Of a stretch of 64,000 nt of DNA, positions 8,533 through 16,761 are shown piece by piece. A program made the position numbers and the translations under genes. Every line of letters starts with the position of its first letter. Position 1 is the stretch's first letter. The notes beneath the pieces are model-generated. The model saw nothing but the letters and a program-made list of their open reading frames with translations. It searched no databases and was not told the DNA's origin. The stretch covers positions 6,869,501 to 6,933,500 of the forward strand of contig NZ_LJJF01000001.1 in NCBI RefSeq assembly GCF_001625365.1, in the 5' to 3' direction. The stretch is from Streptomyces sp. MJM8645 (GTDB taxonomy: Bacteria > Actinomycetota > Actinomycetes > Streptomycetales > Streptomycetaceae).

Positions 8533-9385
8533 GCCCCCGGGCCCCGCCACTGCCGCCGCGACCGCGACCGCCGCCCGTTCCGACCTCGGGCTGCTGCTGG
8601 TCCCCCCGCGCGCCCGCACCGGCTGGCGGCTGGTGCCCGCCCGGACGCTGGCGATGTGCACCGTCGAGCTGCAGAAGCTGCGCCACGACCGCACCGAGCT
8701 CTACACCCGGGCCGTGCAGCCCGCGCTGTGGCTGCTGATCTTCGGGGAGACCTTCACCCGGCTGAAGGCCATCCCCACCGGCGGCATCCCCTACCTGGAC
8801 TTCCTGGCCCCCGGGATCATCGCCCAGTCCGCCATGTTCATCGCGATCTTCTACGGCATCATGATCATCTGGGAGCGGGACTCCGGGGTGCTCACCAAGC
8901 TGCTGGTCACCCCCACCCCGCGCGCGGCGCTGGTGACCGGCAAGGCCTTCGCCGCCGGGGTGAAGGCGGTGATCCAGGCCGTCGTCGTGGTGGTGATCGC
9001 CGCCCTGCTCGGAGTCGCGATGACCTGGAACCCGCTGCGGCTGCTCGGGGTCGTGGTCGCCGTGCTGCTCGGCTCGGCGTTCTTCTCCTGCCTCTCGATG
9101 ACCATCGCCGGCATCGTGCTCACCCGTGACCGACTGATGGGCATCGGCCAGGCGATCACCATGCCGCTCTTCTTCGGCTCCAACGCCCTCTACCCGGTGG
9201 ACCTGATGCCGGGCTGGCTCCAGGTGGTCAGCCGGGCCAACCCGCTCAGCTACCAGGTCGACGCCCTGCGCGGCCTGCTGATCGGCACCCGCGCCCACCT
9301 CCCGCTCGACTTCGCCGTCCTGACCGTGGCCACCGTGCTCGGCATCACCGCGGCCTCCGCGCTCCTCGGCCGCCTGGCCCGCTGA
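8492..9385 (+). CDS. ABC-2 type transporter permease (DrrB-like)
   Basis: 297-residue membrane partner of the ATPase at 7663. It starts at an ATG with AAGGAGA upstream, inside the end of the ATPase gene. After a 50-residue cytosolic N-terminus come about six hydrophobic segments (AVQPALWLLIFGETF, GIIAQSAMFIAIFYGIMII, VIQAVVVVVIAALLGVAM, VVVAVLLGSAFFSCLSM and others). It has the ABC-2 signature surrounding ANPLSYQVDALRGLLIG near the C-terminus. It forms the channel of the exporter controlled by the MarR protein at 7142. Confidence 0.93.
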   Translation: MSAVPAAPPPASAEPPGPATAAATATAARSDLGLLLVPPRARTGWRLVPARTLAMCTVELQKLRHDRTELYTRAVQPALWLLIFGETFTRLKAIPTGGIPYLDFLAPGIIAQSAMFIAIFYGIMIIWERDSGVLTKLLVTPTPRAALVTGKAFAAGVKAVIQAVVVVVIAALLGVAMTWNPLRLLGVVVAVLLGSAFFSCLSMTIAGIVLTRDRLMGIGQAITMPLFFGSNALYPVDLMPGWLQVVSRANPLSYQVDALRGLLIGTRAHLPLDFAVLTVATVLGITAASALLGRLAR

Positions 9386-9430
9386 CGCCCGCGCCGCTGC
9401 GCCGCTGCGCGGCCGCCGGCCCGTGCGGGG

Positions 9431-10201
9431 TCAGCCGCGCGGCTGGCGGGGCAGGGCGAGGGTGAGGGCCTCGGGGGAGGCGGGCGGGAGGGCGAGGGCG
9501 GAGACGGTCTCGGCGGGGAGCGGGCGCAGGCCGAGCAGGGCGGTGGCCAGGCGGGTGGTGGCCCGGTGCCAGTCGGGGATGCGCTGGAGCATGGCGTGGC
9601 CGCTGCCGGTGACGGTGTAGCCGCAGACGCGGGCGCCGGCGGCCCGGCTGCGGGCGGCGAAGGCCCGGGTCTCGGCGGGCGGGGTGACCTTGTCGCGGTC
9701 GCCGTGCAGCAGCAGCACGTCCCGTCCGGCCAGTTGCTCGCACGGGTCCTCGGCTGGGCACCAGGGGGCGAGGGCGACCAGGCCGGTGACGGCCGGGTGG
9801 CCGCCGGCCCGCAGGGCCGCGCGCCCGCCCATCGAGTGCCCGATCAGGACGGTCGGCACCTCGCCCAGCTCCCGGGCCAGCTCGTCGAGGGCGGCGAGGG
9901 CGTCCAGCGCGGCGTCGGCGCGCTGCCCGTTCCAGCCCCGGTGGCGGTAGCGGACGGTGCCGACGGCCACGTCGGCGCCGGCGGTGTCCTTGGCGAGGGA
10001 GCGCAGGAAGCCGTGCATCCGCAGCAGCGGCAGGTTGACCGGGCCGGGTCGGGCGAGGTTGTGCTCCTCGCCGCCGTGCAGCACCAGGACGGCGGCGCGC
10101 GGCGCCTCGGGCCGCACCCGCCAGCGCAGTGCCGGGTGCCCGGCGGTGCTGCCGGCCGTGCTGCCGGTCGTCGTGCCGCCGTCCACCGTGTCGCTGCTCA
10201 C
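9431..10201 (-). CDS. Alpha/beta hydrolase (dienelactone hydrolase-like)
   Basis: 256-residue alpha/beta hydrolase. The fold landmarks are the first strand and oxyanion region AAVLVLHGGEEHN, the nucleophile elbow LIGHSMGGRAAL (Ser), the acid Asp in LLHGDRDKVTPP and His in TGSGHAML. The spacing fits small cytosolic esterases and dienelactone-hydrolase-like enzymes; the substrate is unknown. There is no signal peptide. The first 22 residues are Thr/Ser/Gly-rich and may be linker or an over-long start. It is convergent with the ABC exporter and divergent from the membrane protein at 10402. Confidence 0.87.
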   Translation of the reverse strand: MSSDTVDGGTTTGSTAGSTAGHPALRWRVRPEAPRAAVLVLHGGEEHNLARPGPVNLPLLRMHGFLRSLAKDTAGADVAVGTVRYRHRGWNGQRADAALDALAALDELARELGEVPTVLIGHSMGGRAALRAGGHPAVTGLVALAPWCPAEDPCEQLAGRDVLLLHGDRDKVTPPAETRAFAARSRAAGARVCGYTVTGSGHAMLQRIPDWHRATTRLATALLGLRPLPAETVSALALPPASPEALTLALPRQPRG

Positions 10202-10401
10202 ACCCGCACCGTCCTGTCCCGTCCCGCCCCCGTCCCGTGCCCTTGAACATCACTTTACGCGGGGCGTCTACGGGCCCGTTTCACCCGGGGGGAGCAGCCC
10301 GGGGACCAGGCGCGCGCGGGCCGGGCGGGGTGCTGCTATCCACGAAGGGTGGGGGGCCGCACGCGCCGCTCGTGGCGCCGTGTCACCGAGTGGAGGACTC
10401 C

Positions 10402-11223
10402 GTGGCTCAGCAGCTCGCACTCTCCGTGGACTTCGGATCGGGTTTCACCGACGCCTGGTCCAAGATCGCCAAATTCGTCCCGCAGTTCATCGCCTTCCTG
10501 GCGATCCTGGTCATCGGCTGGATCGTGGCGAAGGCGATCGCCAAGGTCCTGGACCGCGTGCTGCGCAAGGTCGGCTCGGAGCGGGTCGCCGAGCGGGCCG
10601 GGATGGCCCGCCACCTGAGCGGGTCGAACTACGACATGACCGGCATCATCTGCAAGATCGTCTACTACGCGATCCTGCTGATGGTGCTGCAGCTGGCGTT
10701 CGGCGTCTTCGGCCCGAACCCGATCAGCGTGATGATCCACAGCATCGTCGCCTGGCTGCCCCGGGGCATCGTGGCGGTCGCGATCGTGGTGGTCGCGATG
10801 GCCATCGCCAACGGCGTCCGCGACATCGTGCGCAACGCGCTCGCCGGCGCCTCGTACGGCCGTACGGTCGCCACGATCGCCTGGGCGTTCATCGTCGCGC
10901 TGGGCGTGATCGCGGCGCTCGGCCAGGCCGGGATCGCCACCGCGATCACCGGACCGGTGCTGATCGCGGTGCTCGCCACGATCGCCGGTGTGCTGGTGGT
11001 GGGTGTCGGCGGCGGCCTGATCCTGCCGATGCGCCAGCGCTGGGAGCGCTGGCTGGACCACGCCGAGCAGGAGAGCGCCAAACTGCGCGGCAGCGCCTAC
11101 CAGGCGGGCCGGGCGGACGTGCTGGCCAACCAGCCGGCCCGGCCGACCACCCAGGCCGCCCCGGGCACCACCCCGCCGCCGCCCGGCATCGACCCGGGCC
11201 GCCCGGGCGACCAACCGAGCTAG
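10402..11223 (+). CDS. MscS-like / conserved TM-helix membrane protein
   Basis: 273-residue membrane protein of the conserved-TM-helix type found in small mechanosensitive-channel relatives. Four or five hydrophobic helices are visible: FIAFLAILVIGWIVAKAI, YYAILLMVLQLAFGVFG, IVAVAIVVVAMAIANGV, TIAWAFIVALGVIAALG and VLIAVLATIAGVLVVGV, with repeated Ala/Gly faces and NGVRDIVRNAL linkers typical of the family. The soluble beta domain of classical MscS is missing; instead there is a Thr/Pro-rich cytosolic tail. The GTG at 10402 has GGAGG upstream and was preferred to far-upstream starts. A role in envelope tension relief is only a family-level guess. Confidence 0.8.
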   Translation: MAQQLALSVDFGSGFTDAWSKIAKFVPQFIAFLAILVIGWIVAKAIAKVLDRVLRKVGSERVAERAGMARHLSGSNYDMTGIICKIVYYAILLMVLQLAFGVFGPNPISVMIHSIVAWLPRGIVAVAIVVVAMAIANGVRDIVRNALAGASYGRTVATIAWAFIVALGVIAALGQAGIATAITGPVLIAVLATIAGVLVVGVGGGLILPMRQRWERWLDHAEQESAKLRGSAYQAGRADVLANQPARPTTQAAPGTTPPPPGIDPGRPGDQPS

Positions 11224-11242
11224 GCAGCGACCCGCAGCGGGT

Positions 11243-11596
11243 TCAGGCCCGCAGCAGGCCCTGCTCGCGCACCAGCCAGCAGATCGCGGTCAGCCGGTGC
11301 ACCGCGTAGTCGTACCCCACCGGTTCCCGCCAGCCGATCTCGGTGAGCGCGTCCAGGAAGCCGAGCGCGTAGTCCGACAGTTCCTCACGGTCCAGGGGCC
11401 GGGGCGCCAGCTCCGGCCCCTGCGCGTACAGCAGCTCGCGCAGCATCGCGACGTGCTGGTCGACCATCGCGACGAAGCCGGGCTCGAAGGCGAACTCGGA
11501 CAGCCGGGGCGTGAACGCGGCGACGATGCCGGGCAGCGGGCAGCCGGCCGGATCGTCGGGGGAGCGCCGGAAGGATTCGTCGGGGGTGGCGAACAT
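11243..11596 (-). CDS. Small hypothetical protein (possibly DUF6401-like)
   Basis: 117-residue soluble protein starting MFATPDESF. It is acidic and helical, with FVAMVDQHVAMLRELLYAQG at the middle and LSDYALGFLDALTEIGW then AVHRLTAICWLVREQGL at the end. The helical layout and the Y-x-x-G and W-x-x-A-x-x-W positions recall the actinobacterial DUF6401 family, but this is a memory-based, uncertain match. Longer in-frame starts up to 11758 are possible, but their extra sequence is low-complexity and would overlap the divergent gene. Function unknown. Confidence 0.6.
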   Translation of the reverse strand: MFATPDESFRRSPDDPAGCPLPGIVAAFTPRLSEFAFEPGFVAMVDQHVAMLRELLYAQGPELAPRPLDREELSDYALGFLDALTEIGWREPVGYDYAVHRLTAICWLVREQGLLRA

Positions 11597-11738
11597 CCGT
11601 CCACCGTAGGCGAGCGGGTCGGCCGGACCGGCGGCTCGTGACGGTTCCGTGCTGAGACCTTGGCCACCTTCGGGAGTTTCGGCGGCTTGGCCGGTTCTCT
11701 GCACCGATCCACGGGTGGTCTGTACCAGAATGGTCCGC

Positions 11739-12665
11739 ATGGATCTCCGCATCTTCACCGAACCGCAGCAGGGCGCGAGCTACGACACCCTCCTGACGGT
11801 CGCCCGGGCCGCCGAGGACCTGGGCGTCTTCAGTGCCTTCTTCCGCTCCGACCACTACCTGAAGATGGGCGACGTCGACGGCCTGCCCGGGCCGACCGAC
11901 GCCTGGATCACCCTGGCCGGCCTCGCCCGCGACACCCGCACCATCCGCCTCGGCACCCTGATGACGGCCGCGACCTTCCGCCTGCCCGGCGTCACCGCGA
12001 TCCAGGTCGCCCAGGTGGACGCGATGAGCGGCGGCCGGGTCGAGTTCGGCCTCGGCGCCGGCTGGTACGAGGCCGAGCACGCCGCCTACGGCATCCCCTT
12101 CCCGAAGGAGAAGTTCGGGCGGCTGGAGGAGCAGCTGGCGATCATCACCGGCCTGTGGAACACCAAGCTCGGCGACACCTTCGACTTCGCCGGCGAGTAC
12201 TACACGCTGACCGGCTCGCCGGCCCTGCCCAAGCCGGCCCAGGACCGGATCCCGGTGCTGGTCGGCGGCCTCGGCCCGAAGCGGACCCCGGCGCTGGCCG
12301 CCCGCTTCGCTGACGAGTTCAACCTGCCGTTCGCCTCGGTGGAGGACAGCGCCGCCCAGTTCGGCCGGGTCAAGGCCGCCGTCGAGCAGGCCGGGCGCTC
12401 GGTCGGCGACCTGGTGTACTCCAACGCCTTGGTCGCCTGCGTCGGCCGCGACGACGCCGAGGTGGCCCGCCGGGCGGCCGTGATCGGCCGGGACGTGGAC
12501 GAGCTGAAGGCCAACGGCCTGGCCGGCACCCCGGACGAGGTCGCCGAGAGGATCGGCCGGTACGCGGCCGTCGGCAGCGAGCGGGTCTACCTGCAGATCC
12601 TGGACCTGGACGACCTCGACCACCTGGAGCTCATCGCCTCCCGGGTCGCCCCCCAGCTCGGCTGA
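11739..12665 (+). CDS. LLM-class F420-dependent oxidoreductase
   Basis: 308-residue luciferase-like monooxygenase-fold protein. Family landmarks are RIFTEPQQGASYDTLL at the N-terminus, SAFFRSDHYLKMG, RLGTLMTAATFRLPGV, the flavin-site strand VEFGLGAGWYEAEHAAYGI, and PVLVGGLGPKRTPALAARFADEFN. Such proteins in actinomycetes usually use deazaflavin F420 for hydride transfer; the substrate is unknown. ATG 11739 or ATG 11730, three codons upstream, could be the start; no clear ribosome site is seen for either. It is divergent from the small gene at 11596. Confidence 0.88.
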   Translation: MDLRIFTEPQQGASYDTLLTVARAAEDLGVFSAFFRSDHYLKMGDVDGLPGPTDAWITLAGLARDTRTIRLGTLMTAATFRLPGVTAIQVAQVDAMSGGRVEFGLGAGWYEAEHAAYGIPFPKEKFGRLEEQLAIITGLWNTKLGDTFDFAGEYYTLTGSPALPKPAQDRIPVLVGGLGPKRTPALAARFADEFNLPFASVEDSAAQFGRVKAAVEQAGRSVGDLVYSNALVACVGRDDAEVARRAAVIGRDVDELKANGLAGTPDEVAERIGRYAAVGSERVYLQILDLDDLDHLELIASRVAPQLG

Positions 12666-12784
12666 CCCGCCCGCACGGCACGCCCTGATCCGGTACCGGC
12701 CGGCCGGGCCCGGCGATCACCGCTCTTTACTCGCTCTTGGGAATGCGTAATGCTCCAAGGGAGGGAACGGCGCGGGGAGGACCG

Positions 12785-13453
12785 GTGACCAGGACGAGAA
12801 CGGCGGAGGCGGCGGCACCCCGGGTGCCGTCGCCTCCTGGACAGGGCCCAGCCGGCGCCCCGCAGGCCTTACGGGTGCAGCCCGGCCTGCACGACCTGCG
12901 GACCGGCCCCGCCCCGGTGGCGCTGCACTACCCCGCCGGCGACCTGCTGGTCGTCTCCGGTCTGCCCGGCAGCGGCAAGAGCACCCTGATGCGCCGCTGC
13001 GTGCGCGCCCCACTGGTCGACTCCCAGCTGGTCCGCGAGGAGTACGCGGCCAGGCTGCCCGGCCGCCTCCCGTACGCCCTCTACCGCCCGCTGGCGCGGA
13101 TCGCGCACTACCGGCGGCTGCGGCGCGCGGTGCTGGCCGGCGGGCCGCTCGCCGTCCACGACTGCGGATCGCTGTCCTGGGTGCGGCTCTGGCTGACCCG
13201 CACCGCCGCCCGGCAGGGCCGCCGGGTGCACCTGCTGCTGCTGGACGCCGAACCGGCCGAGGCGCGGGAGGGCCAGCAGAGCCGGGGGCAGAGCGTCTCC
13301 CGCTACGCCTTCCTCCGGCACCGGGCCGCCGTCGACAGGCTGCGGCGCCGGCTCACCGGGGCCGGACGGGCGCCGGAGGGCTGTGCGTCGGCCGTGGTAC
13401 TCGACCGGGCCGCCGCGCGCGCCCTGCGGGAGATCGTCTTCGCCGCGTCGTAG
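12785..13453 (+). CDS. P-loop ATP-binding protein (predicted small kinase)
   Basis: 222-residue protein with an intact Walker A in LLVVSGLPGSGKSTLMRRC at about residues 57-75. It is followed by LVDSQLVREEY, AVHDCGSLSWVRLWL and VHLLLLDAEPAEAREGQ with an Arg-rich lid region, the layout of AAA_33 or Zeta-toxin-like nucleoside and small-molecule kinases. A tail of about 40 residues follows the last strand. GTG 12785 has GGGGAGGA upstream and replaces an upstream GTG-like start. No partner gene is adjacent. The substrate is unknown, so only the kinase-like fold is asserted. Confidence 0.78.
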   Translation: MTRTRTAEAAAPRVPSPPGQGPAGAPQALRVQPGLHDLRTGPAPVALHYPAGDLLVVSGLPGSGKSTLMRRCVRAPLVDSQLVREEYAARLPGRLPYALYRPLARIAHYRRLRRAVLAGGPLAVHDCGSLSWVRLWLTRTAARQGRRVHLLLLDAEPAEAREGQQSRGQSVSRYAFLRHRAAVDRLRRRLTGAGRAPEGCASAVVLDRAAARALREIVFAAS

Positions 13454-13530
13454 TCTCGGCGGGTCCGCGCCGAGCCGGGCGGGCCCGGGGCGCGGCCGAC
13501 AATCCGCCAACTCCCTTGTCAGGAGCGCAG

Positions 13531-14553
13531 ATGCGCCGTACTGCCCGGGTGCGCTCGCGTACCCCCCGTCTGTTCCCCTGGGCCGCCGTGCTGGTCGCGG
13601 CCGCCGGTCTCAGCCAGCTCGCCGCCCCGGCCCCGCACTCCGCCGCCGTGACCGCCGCGGCCGCCGTGACCGCGGCCTGTGCGGGGTCCGACGCCGACGC
13701 CGACGCCGACGCCGCCGCTGTCGATGCCGTCGCCGTCGCTGCCGCCGCCCGCAAGCCGGCCGGCAGTCAGGCCGGGCAGGACCCGAACGCCGTCACCGCC
13801 GCCGAGGCCCGGGCGATGCAGGCGGACCTCGACGACCGGCTCGCCCAGCTCTCCTCCGCGCACGCCCGGGTCGGCGCCCCGACGACGGTGCCGGTCTTCG
13901 TCCACGTGATCCACGCTGGTGACGCCGGCCGGCTCGACGGGGGCGTCGTCGCCGCCCAGATCGACCACCTCAACGCGACCTACGGCGGCCAGGGCGACGG
14001 CAACACCCCCAGCCCGTTCCACTTCGAGCTGGCCGGCACCGACTACACCGACAACGCCTCCTGGTACGACGGCATGACCCCCGGCTCCGGGACCGAGACG
14101 GGAATGAAGAACGCGCTGCGCAAGGGCGACGCGGGCACCCTCAACCTCTACACCGCCAAGCTCGGCCAGTCCCTGCTCGGCTGGTCGACCTTCCCGGGCG
14201 CCTACCGCTCGAACCCCGCCGACGACGGCGTGGTCGTCCTCGACGCCTCCCTGCCGGGCGGCGCCGCCGCCCACTACAACGAGGGCAGCAGCGCCACCCA
14301 CGAGATCGGCCACTGGCTCGGCCTCTTCCACACCTTCCAGGGCGGCTGCCTGCCCCCGGGCGACTACGTGGACGACACCCCGCCCGAGCGCACCCCCGCC
14401 TACGGCTGCCCCGAGGGCCGCCGCACCTGCACCGGGCCCGGCCTGGACCCGATCCACAACTTCATGGACTACAGCTACGACTCCTGCATGAGCCAGTTCA
14501 CCCCCGGCCAGGTCCAGCGGATGGCCGACTCCTGGGCCGCTTACCGGAGTTGA
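13531..14553 (+). CDS. Secreted pappalysin-like (M43) zinc metalloprotease
   Basis: 340-residue exported metalloprotease. It begins with a signal peptide (LFPWAAVLVAAAGLSQLAAP) and a low-complexity Ala/Asp region (alternating DADADAD near 53-59). The catalytic motif is THEIGHWLGLFHTF (HExxHxxGxxH), followed by a Cys-containing GGCLPPGDYVDDTP and the Met-turn NFMDYSYDSCMSQFTPGQ, the metzincin M43 pattern with paired Cys. The family cleaves secreted or wall-associated proteins. ATG 13531 has AGGAG upstream. It is monocistronic, followed by an octamer repeat. Confidence 0.92.
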   Translation: MRRTARVRSRTPRLFPWAAVLVAAAGLSQLAAPAPHSAAVTAAAAVTAACAGSDADADADAAAVDAVAVAAAARKPAGSQAGQDPNAVTAAEARAMQADLDDRLAQLSSAHARVGAPTTVPVFVHVIHAGDAGRLDGGVVAAQIDHLNATYGGQGDGNTPSPFHFELAGTDYTDNASWYDGMTPGSGTETGMKNALRKGDAGTLNLYTAKLGQSLLGWSTFPGAYRSNPADDGVVVLDASLPGGAAAHYNEGSSATHEIGHWLGLFHTFQGGCLPPGDYVDDTPPERTPAYGCPEGRRTCTGPGLDPIHNFMDYSYDSCMSQFTPGQVQRMADSWAAYRS

Positions 14554-14587
14554 GTCGTCGGGGCTGGTCCGATACCCGGGCACTCTC

Positions 14588-14635
14588 GCAGAACCGCAGA
14601 ACCGCAGAACCGCAGAACCGCCGAACCGCAGATCG
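14588..14635. repeat. Tandem 8-bp repeat (about 6 units)
   Basis: Four perfect GCAGAACC units are followed by GCCGAACC and GCAGATCG. It lies between the protease stop and the universal-stress-protein promoter region. No coding sense; likely replication slippage. Confidence 0.9.
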
Positions 14636-14766
14636 GCCAGGCCATGTGCCATCGATCTGAATGTAAAACGCCGATCACGGCGTGGCAAATGCCGACCACA
14701 CACCCGATTTGATCTATGTTCGGGGTGTCGGGACCGAGCAGGAACTGAGCGCCAAGGAGTAACGCC

Positions 14767-15222
14767 ATGAGTGCCAACCCCCGGATCGTCGTCGGCGTGG
14801 ACGGCTCGCCCGCCTCGGAGCAGGCGCTGCGCTGGGCGGTCGACTACGCGCGAGCCGTCGGCGGGACCATCACCGCGATCGCCGCCTGGGAGTACCCGGC
14901 GTTCTACGGCTGGGCCGCGCCGAGCGTGCCGTCCGCCGAGGTCTTCAACCCCGAGGAACTGGCCGGCAAGACCCTCTCCGACACCGTTGTCAGGGTCGTC
15001 GGCGACGACCCGGGCGTGCGGATCAGTGAGAGCGTGATGCCCGGCAACGCCGCCCAGGCCCTGCTGGAGGCCGCCAAGGGCGCCGCGCTGCTCGTCGTCG
15101 GCAGCCGCGGCCTCGGCGGCTTCTCCGGCGTGCTGCTCGGCTCGGTCAGCCGCCACCTCACCGAGCACGCGCCCTGCCCGGTCGTCGTCGTCCGAGAGGG
15201 CCAGGTGGCCGAGGGCGAGTAG
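14767..15222 (+). CDS. Universal stress protein (UspA family)
   Basis: 151-residue single-domain Usp. Strand one, IVVGVDGSPASEQALRWAVDYA, carries the Asp of the nucleotide site, and the C-terminal ATP-binding motif GSRGLGGFSGVLLGSVS matches G-x2-G-x9-G-[ST]. The end strand CPVVVVREG is typical. Actinobacterial relatives respond to hypoxia, stasis or stress through DevR/DosR or other regulators; no clear site is visible here, though CGCCG-ATCA-CGGCG at 14669-14682 is a short palindrome in the promoter region. The start has AAGGAG upstream. Monocistronic. Confidence 0.94.
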   Translation: MSANPRIVVGVDGSPASEQALRWAVDYARAVGGTITAIAAWEYPAFYGWAAPSVPSAEVFNPEELAGKTLSDTVVRVVGDDPGVRISESVMPGNAAQALLEAAKGAALLVVGSRGLGGFSGVLLGSVSRHLTEHAPCPVVVVREGQVAEGE

Positions 15223-15264
15223 CGCGCCGCCCCGCCGGGCCGCCGCGCGGTGGAGGATGGAGAC

Positions 15265-16122
15265 ATGCCAGAAGGTGACTCCGTCTACCGCGCGGCGGCC
15301 CGGCTGCACGAGGCCCTCGCCGGGCAGGTGCTGACCAGCGCCGACCTGCGGGTGCCCGCGCACGCCACCGCCGTCCTCGCCGGCCGCCGGGTGCTGGAGG
15401 TCGCCCCGCGCGGCAAGCACCTGCTCACCCGCCTCGAAGGCGGCCTCACCCTGCACACCCATTTGCGGATGGACGGCCGCTGGGAGGTCTACCGGCCCGG
15501 CGAGCGCTGGTCCGGCGGCCCCGCCTGGCAGATCCGCGCCGTCCTCGGCACCGAGCGGGGCACCGCCGTCGGCTACCGGCTGCCCGTCGTCGACCTGCTG
15601 CGCACCGCCGACGAGCAACGCGCCGTCGGCCACCTCGGCCCCGACCTGCTCGGCCCCGACTGGGACCCGGTGGAGGCCGTCCGCCGGCTGCTCGCCCACC
15701 CCGGCCGCCCGCTCGCCGAGGCGCTGCTCGACCAGCGCAACCTCGCCGGCATCGGCAACGTCTACGCCGCCGAGCTCTGCTACCTGGCCGGCGTCACCCC
15801 GTGGACCGAGGTGCGCCAACTCCCGCGCCCCGACCGGCTGGTGGAGCGGGCCCGGGAGCTCCTCGACGCCAACCGGCTGCGCCCCGGACACGTCACCACC
15901 GGCGACACCCGGCGCGGCCACCAGCACTGGGTCTACGGCCGGGCCGGCCGCCCCTGCCCGCGCTGCGGCACCCTCGTCCGGACCGCCCGCCAGGGCGCGC
16001 CCCCGCAGGACCGGGTGGCGTACTGGTGCCCCTACTGCCAGCGCGGCCCGGCCCCGGCCGGTACGGGCGTCAGCTCCGCTCGACCAGGGCCGGGTGACGC
16101 GGGTCGTCCACCCGGACGGTGA
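15265..16122 (+). CDS. Fpg/Nei-family DNA glycosylase (endonuclease VIII-like)
   Basis: 285-residue base-excision repair enzyme. The N-terminus MPEGDS gives, after Met removal, the catalytic Pro2 and Glu3 of the Nei subgroup (Fpg has MPELPE). The helix-two-turn-helix region LLDQRNLAGIGNVYAAELC binds DNA, and the C-terminal zinc finger is CPRC...YWCPYC (four Cys). It removes oxidised pyrimidines and nicks by beta/delta elimination, by family knowledge. A Pro/Gly-rich tail of about 25 residues follows the finger. Its last 53 bases overlap the 3' end of the convergent kinase-like gene at 16070. Confidence 0.93.
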   Translation: MPEGDSVYRAAARLHEALAGQVLTSADLRVPAHATAVLAGRRVLEVAPRGKHLLTRLEGGLTLHTHLRMDGRWEVYRPGERWSGGPAWQIRAVLGTERGTAVGYRLPVVDLLRTADEQRAVGHLGPDLLGPDWDPVEAVRRLLAHPGRPLAEALLDQRNLAGIGNVYAAELCYLAGVTPWTEVRQLPRPDRLVERARELLDANRLRPGHVTTGDTRRGHQHWVYGRAGRPCPRCGTLVRTARQGAPPQDRVAYWCPYCQRGPAPAGTGVSSARPGPGDAGRPPGR

Positions 16123-16705
16123 CGTCGGCGGCCTCGGTCGGGCCGGTCTCCGCCTCGTAGCGGGCGAAGGCGGGCAGCGTCCACTGCTGGTCGGCGGGCG
16201 TGCGGCGGGCCAGGGCAGTCGGGGTGAGCGCGAGGTGGACGGCCAGCTCCAGCGGCAGCCAGCGGCCGAGCAGCAGCGCGCCGTCCAGCAACAGCACGCC
16301 GCCGGGCGGCAGTTCGGCGTACGGGGCGCGGGTCGAGCGGTCCGTCGCCGGGTCGCGCAGCGAGGGCAGGACGCGGCCGCTGGCACCGGGCTCCAGCGGG
16401 TCCAGCACCTCGCGCAGCAGGGCGCCGTCGTCCAGCCAGAGGTCGTGGAAGGCGTCCGCGTCCTGGTGGCCGTACTCCAGCCGGATCGAGGCCGGGCGCA
16501 GGAAGCCCGCCGCCGACACCCGCAGCGCGGGGCGGCCGCGCAGCCGCAGCGGCTCCACCAGGGCGTCGGCGAGCAGGTCGGGGCGGGCGGCGGGCGCGCC
16601 GTCCACCGCGACCCGCAGCCACCGGCCGCCGGGGTCGGACAGCGCGGCGATGCGGTCGGCGAGCATTTCGGCCAGCCGGTCGGGGGAGATCGGGTGTACC
16701 TGCAT
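16070..16705 (-). CDS. Uridine-kinase-like protein lacking a P-loop
   Basis: 211-residue relative of the actinobacterial uridine-kinase-like P-loop proteins. It resembles them along its length: LRVAVDGAPAARPDLLADAL at the usual Walker A site, VSAAGFLRPASIRLEYG, DAFHDLWLDDGALLREVLD, LLLDGALLLGRW, and a tail with VDDPRHPAL. The residues at the P-loop are GAPAARPD; the Gly-Lys-Ser/Thr needed for phosphate binding is absent, so kinase activity is doubtful. ATG 16705 opens with MQVHPISPD. It lies 56 bases downstream of the beta-propeller gene on the same strand and its tail overlaps the convergent nei gene. Confidence 0.75.
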   Translation of the reverse strand: MQVHPISPDRLAEMLADRIAALSDPGGRWLRVAVDGAPAARPDLLADALVEPLRLRGRPALRVSAAGFLRPASIRLEYGHQDADAFHDLWLDDGALLREVLDPLEPGASGRVLPSLRDPATDRSTRAPYAELPPGGVLLLDGALLLGRWLPLELAVHLALTPTALARRTPADQQWTLPAFARYEAETGPTEAADVTVRVDDPRHPALVERS

Positions 16706-16761
16706 CGGGCCATCCTGTCGTGCCGTCGTGCCGTCGTGGCTGTGGTGCCGGGCGGTCAGGG

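Noticed and set aside
13519..16713. 1064-codon open frame on the minus strand
   Set aside because: Lies opposite the protease, universal stress protein and nei genes. Composition is Arg/Ala/Gly/Pro-rich with no domain, as expected for shadow frames in very GC-rich DNA.
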